Below are positions 8,036-16,723 of a stretch of 64,000 bases of DNA, in pieces. Positions within the stretch are counted from its first letter, which is position 1. Every line of letters begins with the position of its first letter. The stretch is taken from the NCBI RefSeq assembly GCF_018403325.1, contig NZ_BOSL01000009.1:62001-126000 (forward strand), read 5' to 3'. Made by a program: the position numbers and the translations under genes. The DNA comes from Paenibacillus vini. GTDB lineage: Bacteria; Bacillota; Bacilli; Paenibacillales; Paenibacillaceae. The notes beneath the pieces are model-generated. The model was not told the DNA's origin and did not search any database. It saw nothing but the letters and a program-made list of their open reading frames with translations.

Positions 8036-9658
8036 TTATTTCACAAAATGGGAGACCACGAAGACGGCGGGGGAGTTCCAGTAAATCGTCACCTCATTGC
8101 CGGCATAGCTAAGCTCGTCGTCGATAAAGCATTCGGCGGGCGCTTTGCCTTGCAGGTGCTCCATCATGCAGTCATCGTTCAGCCCGCGGTTCGGACCGCC
8201 GGCTACGAGGCCAGGCACAGGGTCGGCCACGCTGTCGCCGACAGAAGGACGATGGTGCGGATGCATGACCGGGCGATCGCCATAACCGGTCACATAGCTG
8301 ATATCAAGCGGATTGCGGCCCATCAAATAATGAATATGGTCCAGCGCCATAGCTTCATACTTATCGTTGCCGCTAAGATGGTAGGCGATCAGCAGCAGCA
8401 TGGCTCTATTCATAACGACCATATTGCTGCCCCAGATATAATCCGCCGAGGTCAGCGAAATGCCGTATCCATCAGCGGTGCAGATCGCCGCCAGCTTGTC
8501 GGCTTCCTCCAGCAGTCCGTCTTTAAGCCAGTTAAGCAAAGCGTTATCACCCTTAGCGGAATCCTGGAGCAGATAAGCGAAGGTTCCATAACCGCCCATA
8601 TCGGCCCAACCCAATTCATATTTCGGGAACTGCTGCGCAGCCAGCGCTTTGAAATGCGTATGATAGGTTTCGTCGCCGGTCGTCCGGAACAATTCGGCAG
8701 CCGCCCAGTAACGCTCATCCAGATCCTGTTCATCCCCGTATTCCCCAGTACCGATATCCTGCGGGTTTTTAAAGCCCGGAACTTCAGGATGATCCAGCAA
8801 CCACTGCCAAGCCCGCTTCGCGGCTTCCAGACAGCGGTCCGCAAAGACTTCGTCAAACGGGCGATAAACCCGCGAAGCCATCGCCATGACGCCGGCCAAG
8901 CACCCGGTAGCCGTTGCTGAAACAGGGAGGAAATACAAATCCGCCAGATCGTCTTCCGGCATGACATTCAAAGCCGGAAATTGCTTGGTCGTCAATTTGT
9001 GAAACGCGCCGCCGGTACGGTCATCCTGCATTTTGAACAGCCATTCCAGTTCATAACGGCATTCATGCAGCACATCCGGCGTGATGCCGTCCGTTTCCGG
9101 AATCGGAAGCGGGGACCGGAACGCCTGTGGGTTTAGTTCGAAGGCAAGCAGCAGGTCAGCAACCGCTTTGGCGCCAGGGCCGGTGTATTGGCCGTAGTCT
9201 CCGGCGTCATGCCAGCCCCCCGTGCTGTTCAGCTTCACTTCGGAATCATCGTATACGGTTCCGTCCGCCAGATGGCACGCTGCATGACTCCAGGGTCCGG
9301 CATATTCTTCACTCAAATCGCATCCGCAGCGGAAAAGATAAAAAGCTTTTAAAAGACCCTGATGGAGCTCCTTATACGGGTTATCCGCAATGACAAACGG
9401 AGCGGAAATCTCATCGCCCAGACTGACATAATAGCTGCCGGGTTCTGCAAGCGCCGAGAAGTCGCCTGAGCAAACCGCCGTTCCCGCGGCCTCGTCAGGT
9501 TGCAAGGGTCCGGTTTCTCCCTGAAAAACCGGCTTGCCGGTAACCGAATGGATAACTTCGAATGTTCCTGATTTGCCTGCGCTGATGACGGATTTTTTGG
9601 CATTTAACGGGTATCCGATCTGGTCGACGGTTAAACAGCGTTGTTTTGCTTGAGTCAT
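8036..9658 (-). CDS. Glycoside hydrolase family 9 enzyme, no signal peptide
   Basis: This is a 540-residue protein. An N-terminal immunoglobulin-like CelD_N domain (about 1-90, CLTVDQIGYPLNAKKSVIS) is followed by the GH9 (alpha/alpha)6 barrel. Catalytic base candidates Asp151 and Asp154 lie in GGWHDAGDYGQYTG. The substrate-binding motif GRNPLDISYVTGYG is followed by PHHRPS, and the proton donor Glu522 is in AGNEVTIYWNSP. GH9 enzymes are inverting beta-1,4-glucanases, cellodextrinases or exo-glucosaminidases. The absence of a signal peptide, CBM or dockerin points to an intracellular enzyme acting on imported oligosaccharides. Its promoter region carries a perfect LacI-type palindrome, so it is probably repressed without inducer. 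It stands alone between a terminator and a divergent diguanylate cyclase. The family is certain; the substrate is not. Confidence 0.92.
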   Translation of the reverse strand: MTQAKQRCLTVDQIGYPLNAKKSVISAGKSGTFEVIHSVTGKPVFQGETGPLQPDEAAGTAVCSGDFSALAEPGSYYVSLGDEISAPFVIADNPYKELHQGLLKAFYLFRCGCDLSEEYAGPWSHAACHLADGTVYDDSEVKLNSTGGWHDAGDYGQYTGPGAKAVADLLLAFELNPQAFRSPLPIPETDGITPDVLHECRYELEWLFKMQDDRTGGAFHKLTTKQFPALNVMPEDDLADLYFLPVSATATGCLAGVMAMASRVYRPFDEVFADRCLEAAKRAWQWLLDHPEVPGFKNPQDIGTGEYGDEQDLDERYWAAAELFRTTGDETYHTHFKALAAQQFPKYELGWADMGGYGTFAYLLQDSAKGDNALLNWLKDGLLEEADKLAAICTADGYGISLTSADYIWGSNMVVMNRAMLLLIAYHLSGNDKYEAMALDHIHYLMGRNPLDISYVTGYGDRPVMHPHHRPSVGDSVADPVPGLVAGGPNRGLNDDCMMEHLQGKAPAECFIDDELSYAGNEVTIYWNSPAVFVVSHFVK

Positions 9659-9701
9659 TGGGAATCCCTCTTTTCCTGGTATAAAGTGTATTATCCGCTC
9701 T

Positions 9702-9719
9702 TCGGAAAACGTTTTCCGA
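9702..9719. promoter_or_regulatory. LacI/CcpA-type operator upstream of GH9
   Basis: TCGGAAAAC/GTTTTCCGA is a perfect 18-bp palindrome with the central CG typical of LacI-family sites, 43 bp upstream of the GH9 start. A TATAAT-like -10 on the minus strand lies about 12 bp upstream of it (near 9731-9736). The site would therefore cover the initially transcribed region, consistent with repression. It differs from the two palindromes at 47.8 kb, so a different regulator may bind it. Confidence 0.75.
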
Positions 9720-9881
9720 GATATGTTCCATTATATCAAAAAAACAAAAACTTTATAGTGATAAATTGATGAATGCTATCAATAAAACATCTATTACAGG
9801 GCGAGAAATGAATTCTTCCGCTGATGTCGGCACTTATGCTACCATATAACTAATATTTGAAATGATGGAGCTACCTTGTAA

Positions 9882-11465
9882 ATGAACTCACCGATTAGCA
9901 TCTTTATTGTTTTGGCGGCATTGTCAGGTGTACTGAGTGTACTGCTTGCCATTTATGCGTTTGTGAACCGGAACAAGTATTCCGGAATCAACCTGTTTTT
10001 CTGGATCACCGGGCTGTCGGCCATTTATGCGTTCGGGTTTGCCTTCGAATTGACAGGGAACACATTGAAGGAAATTATGTTCTGGGCGAATGTGGAGTAT
10101 GTAGGGATGCCCTTTATCGCTCCGCTTAGTTTGATACTGGTCATGTACTATGTGGGGCTGGAGAAGTTTATAACTGGCCGTAAGCTTGTTCTGATGCTGA
10201 TCATTCCGGCCATTACGCTGGTGATGATTACGACGAACGAGTGGCATCATCTGTTTTACCGAGACATTTATTTGAATCCCAATGCCCCCAGACCCATGAT
10301 GGATATCGTGATGGGGGAGTGGTATGTCGTCCACGGAAGCTATACTGTCGGCTGTCTGCTGGTGGGTACTTTCCTGCTGCTGCGTTATTGGAACCGGAGA
10401 AAAAACGTGCTGAGACGCCAAATAGCGGCTCTGTTAATCGGATTCGTTTTGCCGGGATTTGCTTCTTTTCTGTATTTGATGAAGCTGACTCCCTACGAGA
10501 TGGACCTTGTACCGATCATCATGTGCGTGACTTCCTTCTTTTATATATGGGCTATCCGAACCTCCGGCTTGATGATCGTTGCGCCCGTGGCCAGAGAATA
10601 TATTTTTGACAGTATGCGCGACGGTGTTCTGGTCGTCGATCCGGCCGGCCTGCTGGCGGACTTCAATCCGGCAGCGGCGATGATGATTCCCGGACTCAGT
10701 TCCGCGAATATCGGCAAGCCCGTTAGCGAACTCCGTTTGTCCGAAAACTTTGATGAGCCTGTCTTCGATTTTCATTCCGATCACAATGTGACTGACGAAA
10801 AAGAATTCAGCTGGAGCATCGGGCAGGAAACCTGTTATTATCATATTCACTCTTCTCCGGTCATTAACCGCAGAGGACGGTTCGTGGGGAAGACGATAAC
10901 GGTGATGGATGTTACCGAGCGCGCCCGCATGGAGGAGAAATTGACGATGCTGGCCTCTTACGACGGGCTGACGGGGATTTTCAACCGGACCTTCTTTATG
11001 GAAACGGCGCGCGTTATACTTGCGGAGGCCGAAAATGCTAAGGAATCTTTTTCGCTGATCGTTTTCGATATCGACTTTTTCAAACATATTAACGACCGGT
11101 TTGGGCACGGAGTGGGGGATCAGGCGCTTCGTCATATCGCGGCCCTCGGTGAACGGTACCTTATGGCCGGCGGCCTCCTCGGCAGATACGGAGGAGAGGA
11201 ATTTGTCATTGGCCTCCCGGGGATTGATCTCCCTGAAGCGGCAGCAGCTGCTGAGAAATTACGCCGGGAAATCGAGAACACCCCGCTGAACTCGGCGGAA
11301 GGGCCGATCAGGATTACAGCCAGTTTCGGAGTCGCTGAATTCGGGTTGTCCGGACAGTCGCTGGAGGAGCTCTTTATGGAGGCGGACAGGGCGTTATACC
11401 GTTCCAAAGAGAACGGGAGAAACCGGGTGAGCACGGCGAAGGATGATTTGGTGCTCCAACGATAA
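9882..11465 (+). CDS. Membrane diguanylate cyclase (7TM histidine-kinase-type sensor, PAS, GGDEF)
   Basis: This is a 527-residue protein. Residues 1-230 hold seven hydrophobic segments of the kind seen in the histidine kinase N-terminal 7TM region. Residues about 235-350 form a PAS-like domain (FDSMRDGVLVVDPAGLLADF). Residues about 355-515 form the GGDEF domain, with the active-site variant RYGGEEF (GGEEF at 437-441) and DIDFFKHINDRFGHGVGD upstream. It should make c-di-GMP from two GTP at the membrane. The RxxD inhibitory site expected five residues before GGEEF is absent (MAGG there), so product inhibition by that route is unlikely. It is followed 12 bp later by a YwaF-like membrane protein and then a DNA glycosylase, forming a probable operon. 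Confidence 0.9.
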   Translation: MNSPISIFIVLAALSGVLSVLLAIYAFVNRNKYSGINLFFWITGLSAIYAFGFAFELTGNTLKEIMFWANVEYVGMPFIAPLSLILVMYYVGLEKFITGRKLVLMLIIPAITLVMITTNEWHHLFYRDIYLNPNAPRPMMDIVMGEWYVVHGSYTVGCLLVGTFLLLRYWNRRKNVLRRQIAALLIGFVLPGFASFLYLMKLTPYEMDLVPIIMCVTSFFYIWAIRTSGLMIVAPVAREYIFDSMRDGVLVVDPAGLLADFNPAAAMMIPGLSSANIGKPVSELRLSENFDEPVFDFHSDHNVTDEKEFSWSIGQETCYYHIHSSPVINRRGRFVGKTITVMDVTERARMEEKLTMLASYDGLTGIFNRTFFMETARVILAEAENAKESFSLIVFDIDFFKHINDRFGHGVGDQALRHIAALGERYLMAGGLLGRYGGEEFVIGLPGIDLPEAAAAAEKLRREIENTPLNSAEGPIRITASFGVAEFGLSGQSLEELFMEADRALYRSKENGRNRVSTAKDDLVLQR

Positions 11466-11477
11466 AAGGGGGATTCT

Positions 11478-12233
11478 ATGAAGGAATCAGCATCCGTTTT
11501 TTCTTCCGGGCAAGCGCCGGAATTTATATTCTTTTCCCCGTCCCATCTTATCTGGATCGGTCTGCTGATTGTGATGATTCTGGGACTTTATGCGGCCAGA
11601 AAAAGAATTCGATCCCGGAGAGCCTTGCGCCTTGGGGTGAGATTCGGATTACTGGGCTTCCTCCTGATTTCCGAGGCCACTTTAAATGTATGGTATTGGA
11701 CGCAAGGAGCCTGGAATGTTCGTCATACCCTTCCGCTTGAGCTGTGCAGTATAACGCTGCTGCTGTCGATCATTATGCTATGGAGCCGAAGCAGATGGCT
11801 GTATGAAGTCCTCTTTTTTGCCGGCATCGGCGGGGCGCTTCAGGCTATACTCACGCCGAATCTGGGTTACGGGTATCCGCATTTCCGGTTCTTTCAGTTT
11901 TTCATAGCTCATTCGCTGATCATTCTAGCTCCGTTATATATGACCTGGATCGAACAATACAGGCCTACCTGGAAATCAATCGGGAAAACGATGCTGTTCT
12001 TGAACGGCTTGGCTCTGATCATTGGGCTTCTGAATTATGTCATCGGAGCAAATTATATGTTTCTGCTGCGTAAGCCGGATACGCCTTCCATCCTGGATAT
12101 GCTTGGACCGTATCCTTACTATTTGCTGGCCGAGGAAGGGATTGCGCTGCTTATATTTATTGTAATGTACGGTGTTTTCTTTGCCCTCACGGATAGAATA
12201 AAAGGCCGGAGCCAGGAGGCGGCAAAGTTATGA
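11478..12233 (+). CDS. YwaF/TIGR02206-family integral membrane protein
   Basis: This is a 251-residue protein with about seven hydrophobic segments. It resembles the TIGR02206 (YwaF-like) family: the early motif FFSPSHLIWIGLLIVMILGL, then NVRHTLPLELCSITLLLS, and a conserved NYMFLLRKPDTPSILDMLGPY near the end. No biochemical function is established for the family, to my knowledge. The start follows AAAGGGGG with good spacing. Its last four bases overlap the start of the DNA glycosylase gene (ATGA), which suggests translational coupling. It is probably transcribed with the upstream diguanylate cyclase, though the three products have no obvious common pathway. Confidence 0.85.
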   Translation: MKESASVFSSGQAPEFIFFSPSHLIWIGLLIVMILGLYAARKRIRSRRALRLGVRFGLLGFLLISEATLNVWYWTQGAWNVRHTLPLELCSITLLLSIIMLWSRSRWLYEVLFFAGIGGALQAILTPNLGYGYPHFRFFQFFIAHSLIILAPLYMTWIEQYRPTWKSIGKTMLFLNGLALIIGLLNYVIGANYMFLLRKPDTPSILDMLGPYPYYLLAEEGIALLIFIVMYGVFFALTDRIKGRSQEAAKL

Positions 12234-12748
12234 ATAATGAGCTGAGCGAAGTGTCGGATCATCTCGATTTCGGCTTGTCCATCGTCTTTATCGGATTCAA
12301 TCCTAGCATCCGGTCCGGGGAAGCCGGGCATCATTATGCTAATCCGCGCAACAACTTCTGGCGCATTTTGCATCAATCCGGGCTTACCCCGCGTTTGTAC
12401 GATGCCTCTGAAGACCAGGATCTACTCAAACTGGGTTACGGATTTACGAACATCGTTGCGCGTCCTACCCGCGGCGCGGAAGATATAACGCGCGAAGAAT
12501 ATAAACAGGGTCGGCTTATACTGCGGGACAAGCTAAGAGAGTATCGGCCGCGAATCGCCTGTTTTGTCGGCAAGGGCGTTTATACCGAATACAGCGGCCG
12601 ACCCCGGGCGGATTGGGGGTTCCAGAGCGAATCTATCGTGGATGGGGTTATCGATTTCGTCGCCCCGTCTTCCAGCGGCCTGGTGCGGATGAAAATGGAG
12701 GAAATCATCGGAATCTATCGCGAGCTAGCCCTATTTGTGACAGATTAA
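12230..12748 (+). CDS. Mismatch-specific uracil/thymine DNA glycosylase (MUG/TDG family)
   Basis: This is a 172-residue protein matching the MUG family: SIVFIGFNPSIRSGEAGHHYANPRNNFWRIL holds the active-site GFNPS loop with its Asn and the product-binding NPRNNFW segment, and VAPSSSGLVRM is the second conserved loop that contacts the mismatched strand. MUG enzymes excise uracil, thymine or alkylated bases from G mismatches in base excision repair. It is slightly longer than Escherichia coli Mug, mostly at the N-terminus (LSEVSDHLDFGLS). It starts within the end of the preceding membrane protein gene (4-bp overlap) and ends a three-gene unit. No clear terminator follows; the next gene has a 129-bp leader. 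Confidence 0.9.
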   Translation: MNNELSEVSDHLDFGLSIVFIGFNPSIRSGEAGHHYANPRNNFWRILHQSGLTPRLYDASEDQDLLKLGYGFTNIVARPTRGAEDITREEYKQGRLILRDKLREYRPRIACFVGKGVYTEYSGRPRADWGFQSESIVDGVIDFVAPSSSGLVRMKMEEIIGIYRELALFVTD

Positions 12749-12877
12749 GATCAGTTTCTGGAAAACTTTCATTTCTCTCGACTCTTCTTTGGTAGTATGG
12801 TATCATGAGAATCTGATAACGTATTAACGAACTAAAGCGTATAGAGCTTTTGTCAACCAGATGGGGGAGAAATTCAG

Positions 12878-13648
12878 ATGAAGAAAAGTGCAATTCTGAT
12901 AGTGGTATTGGGTATGATGTTAATGGCTCTGGCCGGTTGCTCCGGCTCAGGCAAGGACGATAATAAGCTTGTGATCGGAATCGACGACAAGTTCGCTCCG
13001 ATGGGCTTCCGGGACAGCGATAATGAGCTTGTCGGATTCGATATCGACTATGCGAAGGCAGCTGCAGAGAAAATGGGAATGGAAGCGACTTTCCAGCCGA
13101 TCGACTGGTCGGCCAAGGAATCCGAGCTGAACAGCGGACGAATTGACTTGATTTGGAATGGCTACACAATTACCGATGAGCGCAAAGGGAAAGTTCTGTT
13201 TACTAAGCCATATTTGAAAAACAGCCAGGTGGTTGTGACTTTGGCGGATTCACCAATATCCGCAATCAGCGAACTGGCTGGTAAGGTCGTTGGCCTTCAA
13301 TCGCTTTCCTCAGCGGCGGATGCTCTGGATTCGAACCCGATTAAATCCGAGGTCAAGGAAGTATCCGCGTTTCCGGACAATGTGCTCGCTTTGAGTGATT
13401 TGAAGACGAAACGTCTGGATGCGGTCGTGATAGATGAAGTAGTGGCCCGCTATTATATGTCCAAAGAAGAAGGAATCTTCAAATTGCTTGATGAATCGCT
13501 TGCTCCCGAGGAGTACGGCATCGGCGTGAAGAAGGGCAATGATGAGCTGCTGGACAAGCTGCAAAAGGCATTGGATGAGCTGAGCCAGGACGGGACAGCT
13601 GCACAAATCTCCGAGAAATGGTTCGGGGAAGACAAGGTGCTGAACTAG
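12878..13648 (+). CDS. Amino acid ABC transporter substrate-binding lipoprotein
   Basis: This is a 256-residue lipoprotein: hydrophobic signal then lipobox MALAGC, with the Cys at about residue 21. The mature part is a family 3 periplasmic-binding fold (KLVIGIDDKFAPMGFRD, GFDIDYAKAAAEKMG, NSGRIDLIWNGYTITDERK), which binds polar amino acids or cystine outside the membrane. It is the first gene of an importer with the downstream permease and ATPase. A perfect hairpin terminator lies just behind it and before the permease, so partial termination would give more binding protein than membrane components, as is common in such operons. The exact ligand cannot be told from sequence. Confidence 0.92.
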   Translation: MKKSAILIVVLGMMLMALAGCSGSGKDDNKLVIGIDDKFAPMGFRDSDNELVGFDIDYAKAAAEKMGMEATFQPIDWSAKESELNSGRIDLIWNGYTITDERKGKVLFTKPYLKNSQVVVTLADSPISAISELAGKVVGLQSLSSAADALDSNPIKSEVKEVSAFPDNVLALSDLKTKRLDAVVIDEVVARYYMSKEEGIFKLLDESLAPEEYGIGVKKGNDELLDKLQKALDELSQDGTAAQISEKWFGEDKVLN

Positions 13649-13670
13649 ATTCCATTTCAGTGACACTAAG

Positions 13671-13702
13671 AAAAACCGGATTGAACTCTAAATCCGGTTT
13701 TT
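13671..13702 (+). terminator. Intra-operon attenuating terminator
   Basis: AAAAACCGGATT and AATCCGGTTTTT form a perfect 12-bp stem with an 8-nt loop, ending in T residues. It sits 22 bp after the binding-protein stop and 25 bp before the permease start, so it probably sets a high binding protein to permease ratio rather than ending the operon. Confidence 0.8.
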
Positions 13703-13727
13703 AGTTTTCATATGAGGAGAGTTACTT

Positions 13728-14387
13728 ATGAGTCTGGATTATTTATGGGATATTACGGGGCCGATGCTGGAAGGTGCGAGAACGACGATTCTGCTGTTCT
13801 TTTTGGCGATTTTAACCTCCATTCCGCTCGGTTTTGTCTTTACGTTAATGGTCAAGAGCCGCGTAAAACCGCTGGCCTGGATCGCCAATGTTTATATTTA
13901 TGTCATGCGCGGAACGCCTTTGCTGCTGCAGATGCTATTTTTCTGTTTTGGACTGCCGGTCATTCCGGTGATCGGGGAATATCTGGTTATGGACCGTTTT
14001 GCCGCCGCCTGTCTGGCGTTTACTTTAAACTACGCCGCCTATTTTGCTGAAATATTCCGGGGCGGACTTCTGGCGATAGACAAGGGCCAGTACGAAGCGG
14101 CACAAGTGCTTGGACTGGGGCGTTGGCATACGATGACCCGGATTATTCTTCCGCAAATGTTCCGGATCGCGCTTCCGGCGGTATCGAACGAAGCAATTAC
14201 CTTGGTGAAGGATACGGCGCTTTTATATGCGGTCGCGGTTCCCGAACTATTGCATTTTGCTCAAACTGCTGTCAACCGTGATTTTACGATTATGCCGTTT
14301 GTCGTTGCCGGTGTTATTTATTTAGCGATGACGTTGGTGCTGACGTTCTTCTTTAAGATGCTGGAGCGGAAATTTAAATTTGATTAA
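13728..14387 (+). CDS. Amino acid ABC transporter permease
   Basis: This is a 219-residue membrane protein of the HisM/GlnP type: [20 protein letters not shown] near the start, [14 protein letters not shown], and the EAA loop that docks to the ATPase ([33 protein letters not shown]). About five membrane helices can be seen. It forms the channel of the importer with the lipoprotein before it and the ATPase that overlaps its end. GAGGAG lies 10 bp before the ATG. Confidence 0.92.
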   Translation: MSLDYLWDITGPMLEGARTTILLFFLAILTSIPLGFVFTLMVKSRVKPLAWIANVYIYVMRGTPLLLQMLFFCFGLPVIPVIGEYLVMDRFAAACLAFTLNYAAYFAEIFRGGLLAIDKGQYEAAQVLGLGRWHTMTRIILPQMFRIALPAVSNEAITLVKDTALLYAVAVPELLHFAQTAVNRDFTIMPFVVAGVIYLAMTLVLTFFFKMLERKFKFD

Positions 14388-14400
14388 AGGAAGACTTGCG

Positions 14401-15153
14401 ATGACGAACAATGCCATTATTGAAGTAACCAATATGCGAAAATCTTTTGGAAAGCTGGAAGTGTTGAAGGACGTGTCCTTTCGCATAGCTCCGAGCGAGG
14501 TGGTAGCGGTGATCGGTCCTTCGGGCTCCGGGAAAAGCACGATGCTTCGCAGTCTTGCACACCTGGAAGAGGTGAATGGAGGAAGCATCCGGATCGGAAA
14601 TGAAGAACTCGTTCATAACGGTGTTTATCCTTCCGGGGGAAAGATCAAGGAAATTACATCCCGGATGGGGATGGTGTTCCAGCACTTTAATTTGTTCCCC
14701 CATTTGACGGTAAGAGCCAATCTGGAATTGGCTCCGAAGCTGATGAAGAAATATTCGGCCGAGGAAATCCGGAGCAAGGCTTCGAGCCTGCTGGAAAAAG
14801 TGGGATTGCAAGATAAGGGGGATGTCTACCCATCCAATTTGTCCGGAGGCCAGAAGCAGCGTGTAGCGATTGCCCGGGCGCTTATGATGAGCCCGGAAAT
14901 TATGCTCTTTGACGAGCCGACCTCGGCGCTCGATCCGGAGTTGACCGGCGAGGTTCTGCAGGTCATGCGCCAATTGGCAGATGAGCAGATGACCATGATC
15001 GTCGTGACCCATGAAATGAGCTTTGCCCGTGAGGTGGCCGACCGGGTCATGTTCATGGCGGACGGCGAATTCATCGAATCGGGAACGCCGGAGCAGTTGT
15101 TTGGAAGTCCGCAGCATGAGCGGACCAAAGCGTTTTTAAACCGGGTGCTGTAG
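14401..15153 (+). CDS. Amino acid ABC transporter ATP-binding protein
   Basis: This is a 250-residue ATPase. Walker A is GPSGSGKST, the Q-loop is in [14 protein letters not shown], the signature is [15 protein letters not shown], Walker B is [14 protein letters not shown], and the switch His is in VVTHEMSFA. It energises the polar amino acid importer encoded just upstream. I chose the ATG at 14401, which has AAAGGAAG about 8 bases upstream; an in-frame ATG at 14380 lies inside the permease gene and lacks a binding site. The terminator hairpin overlaps its last codons. Confidence 0.93.
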   Translation: MTNNAIIEVTNMRKSFGKLEVLKDVSFRIAPSEVVAVIGPSGSGKSTMLRSLAHLEEVNGGSIRIGNEELVHNGVYPSGGKIKEITSRMGMVFQHFNLFPHLTVRANLELAPKLMKKYSAEEIRSKASSLLEKVGLQDKGDVYPSNLSGGQKQRVAIARALMMSPEIMLFDEPTSALDPELTGEVLQVMRQLADEQMTMIVVTHEMSFAREVADRVMFMADGEFIESGTPEQLFGSPQHERTKAFLNRVL

Positions 15154-15172
15154 TCGCAGCCCCGGTTTTTTT
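15138..15172 (+). terminator. Terminator overlapping the end of the ABC ATPase gene
   Basis: AAACCGGG and GCTG pair with CAGC and CCCGGTTT, followed by seven T. The stem begins upstream of the stop codon at 15151, so coding sequence and terminator overlap. Confidence 0.85.
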
Positions 15173-15218
15173 GTACAATAGTTCGAGGAGATGAAAGATT
15201 AGGATGAGGAGTGGCAGT

Positions 15219-16412
15219 ATGAAACAGAAAGAAATGCAGGACATGCCGGTTCAAGATCTGGCCTTGATGAAGGAGTATGGCTCTGCAACAGTCGTATCGA
15301 CGGCTTCCAACTTTATTATGGATCGCGAAGAGGCGTTTACGCATACATACCGGACATATGTCCGGCTTCGGGAGCAGGGGAAACTGGAGCTTCGGTTCTG
15401 GTTCAGTAATGCAGTGGATTCCACCTGGGACCAGGGGGGCGTTGCCAAGGGAGGACAACCCGGCGGCAACTGGCTGATCGAGGCTGCGTTCGTAGCCGAC
15501 GGAGGGACCGGAAGAAACGGCGAAGTTTCCGGTCAATCGCAGGTCCCCGTTACTTTTGGCGGCAGCCTGACCCGGCTGGTCCGACCGGGAGAGACGTTTT
15601 GGAGCGATTCCGTTGAGATTGAATTGCCGCAAGGCCATGACTTGGCCTTCAGTTGGACTATCGCTTCCGGCTCCGGCCGATCGGTCCCTTACAATACCGA
15701 GCAGATGCTGGTAACCGCTTATAATACCCCCGGCAAACATGCGGACGAACCGGAAGGGGATTTATTTGCGCTTTCCGAGAATTTGCTGGTGATGCCTGCT
15801 TGGATCGGATATAAGAAACAAAGTCACCTGCGGATGGTTTTCTTTGGAGATTCGATTACCCAGGGCGTGAGAACCGCAAAGGACGGTTACGATTATTGGG
15901 TGGCTCGGATTGCCGATGGGCTTGGCGCGGATTATAACGTCTGGAATATCGGTTCGGGATGGGCGCGGGCCTATGACGCCGCAGCGGATGGCCCTTGGCT
16001 GCATAAAGCCAAACAGGGGGATCAGGTTTTGATTGCGCTGGGTGTCAACGATATCGATATCGGCGAGCGAAGCGCGGAGGAACTGCTGCAGGACCTGACA
16101 AACATCGTATCGACCCTAAAAGCAAACAACAGCGAGGTCGACATCATACTGTTTACGGTGCCTCCGTTTAATTTCAGCGGGAACCGAGAGCATATATGGC
16201 GGAAGGTGAATGAAGTGCTGAGAACTGCGCCTCCTGCCGGAGTGAGCCGGGTGTTCGATATTGCGGCCGTACTGTCTCAGCCGGCACCGCATGAACACCA
16301 GGTCCGGCCGGAATTTATGAGCCCGGGGAATGATCCTCATCCAAACGGTCTGGCGGGCAAAGCGGTGGCGGAAGCTTTCTTGCAATGGTATGAGCGTAAG
16401 GAACTCCGGTAA
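15219..16412 (+). CDS. SGNH/GDSL hydrolase with N-terminal beta-rich domain
   Basis: This is a 397-residue protein with no signal peptide. Residues about 1-185 form a beta-rich domain of the jelly-roll type often found in front of SGNH domains (ATVVSTASNFIMDREEAFTH, LVRPGETFWSDSVEIELPQG). The SGNH domain follows: FFGDSITQGVR with Ser212, IALGVNDID, and the catalytic Asp372-Pro-His374 in GNDPHPNG. It most likely deacylates a carbohydrate or other small ester. GAGGAG is 7 bases before the ATG at 15219. An in-frame ATG at 15204 has no suitable binding site. It is a single gene behind the ABC terminator; the region after it is non-coding. Confidence 0.8.
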   Translation: MKQKEMQDMPVQDLALMKEYGSATVVSTASNFIMDREEAFTHTYRTYVRLREQGKLELRFWFSNAVDSTWDQGGVAKGGQPGGNWLIEAAFVADGGTGRNGEVSGQSQVPVTFGGSLTRLVRPGETFWSDSVEIELPQGHDLAFSWTIASGSGRSVPYNTEQMLVTAYNTPGKHADEPEGDLFALSENLLVMPAWIGYKKQSHLRMVFFGDSITQGVRTAKDGYDYWVARIADGLGADYNVWNIGSGWARAYDAAADGPWLHKAKQGDQVLIALGVNDIDIGERSAEELLQDLTNIVSTLKANNSEVDIILFTVPPFNFSGNREHIWRKVNEVLRTAPPAGVSRVFDIAAVLSQPAPHEHQVRPEFMSPGNDPHPNGLAGKAVAEAFLQWYERKELR

Positions 16413-16482
16413 ACAGCAGGGCAGGACAAGGTTAAGCCATGGATATTCGGTACATCTTGTGGGCATGTCGAAAAAGGCCTGC

Positions 16483-16723
16483 TCACCGGATGAACGGAAT
16501 AAGGAGTAGACCGGATGTGCGAAGAAACTCTGAATATTTGTGGGTGCCTCCGGTAATCTTGTGCGGAGTACCAGGGTATGAAGCTTCTTCTGAAGCTTTT
16601 TCTGTAATTTCTTCTATAGTTTCTTCTGTAGTATCTTCTGGAGCTTCTTCCGGAGCTTCTTCCGGAGCCTTTTCGGGGTCCTGCTTTTTGGAATCTCTTT
16701 GGAGTCCTCCTTTTCCAGGCTAA
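16483..16723 (-). pseudogene. Possible 5'-truncated remnant encoding an acidic Pro/Glu-rich tail
   Basis: One minus-strand frame reads, after a stop at the edge of the inverted-repeat element, DPEKAPEEAPEEAPEDTTEE and on through SEEASYPGTPHKITGG to a stop at 16483. There is no start codon between the stop inside the repeat boundary and the acidic tract. The composition is protein-like, so this may be a gene tail cut off by the repeat. The same DNA reads as a Ser-rich plus-strand frame (16439-16723) with no ribosome binding site. A non-coding low-complexity tract is equally possible. Confidence 0.25.
16580..16673. repeat. Imperfect GCTTCTTC(T/C)G(A/G)A low-complexity tract
   Basis: About eight imperfect 9-12-bp units of the type CTTCTG-GAG or CTTCCGGAG follow each other (AGCTTCTTCTGAAGC, then TTCTTCTGTAG, then two exact copies of AGCTTCTTCCGG). 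It has no spacers and is not a CRISPR. It lies directly left of the nested inverted repeat. Confidence 0.6.

Noticed and set aside
8021-8920. Plus-strand open frame of 299 codons over the GH9 gene
   Set aside because: It is antisense to the conserved GH9 catalytic region, including both active-site motifs.
12749-12877. Riboswitch in the leader of the amino acid binding protein gene
   Set aside because: No conserved riboswitch core, such as S-box, lysine or glycine motifs, could be recognised in the 129-bp leader.
16580-16673. Possible CRISPR-like array
   Set aside because: Units are short, adjacent and imperfect, with no constant spacers and no cas genes nearby.
16439-16723. Plus-strand 94-codon frame with a Ser-rich tail
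   Set aside because: No ribosome binding site; the tail is only the reading of the low-complexity tract and it stops inside the inverted repeat.
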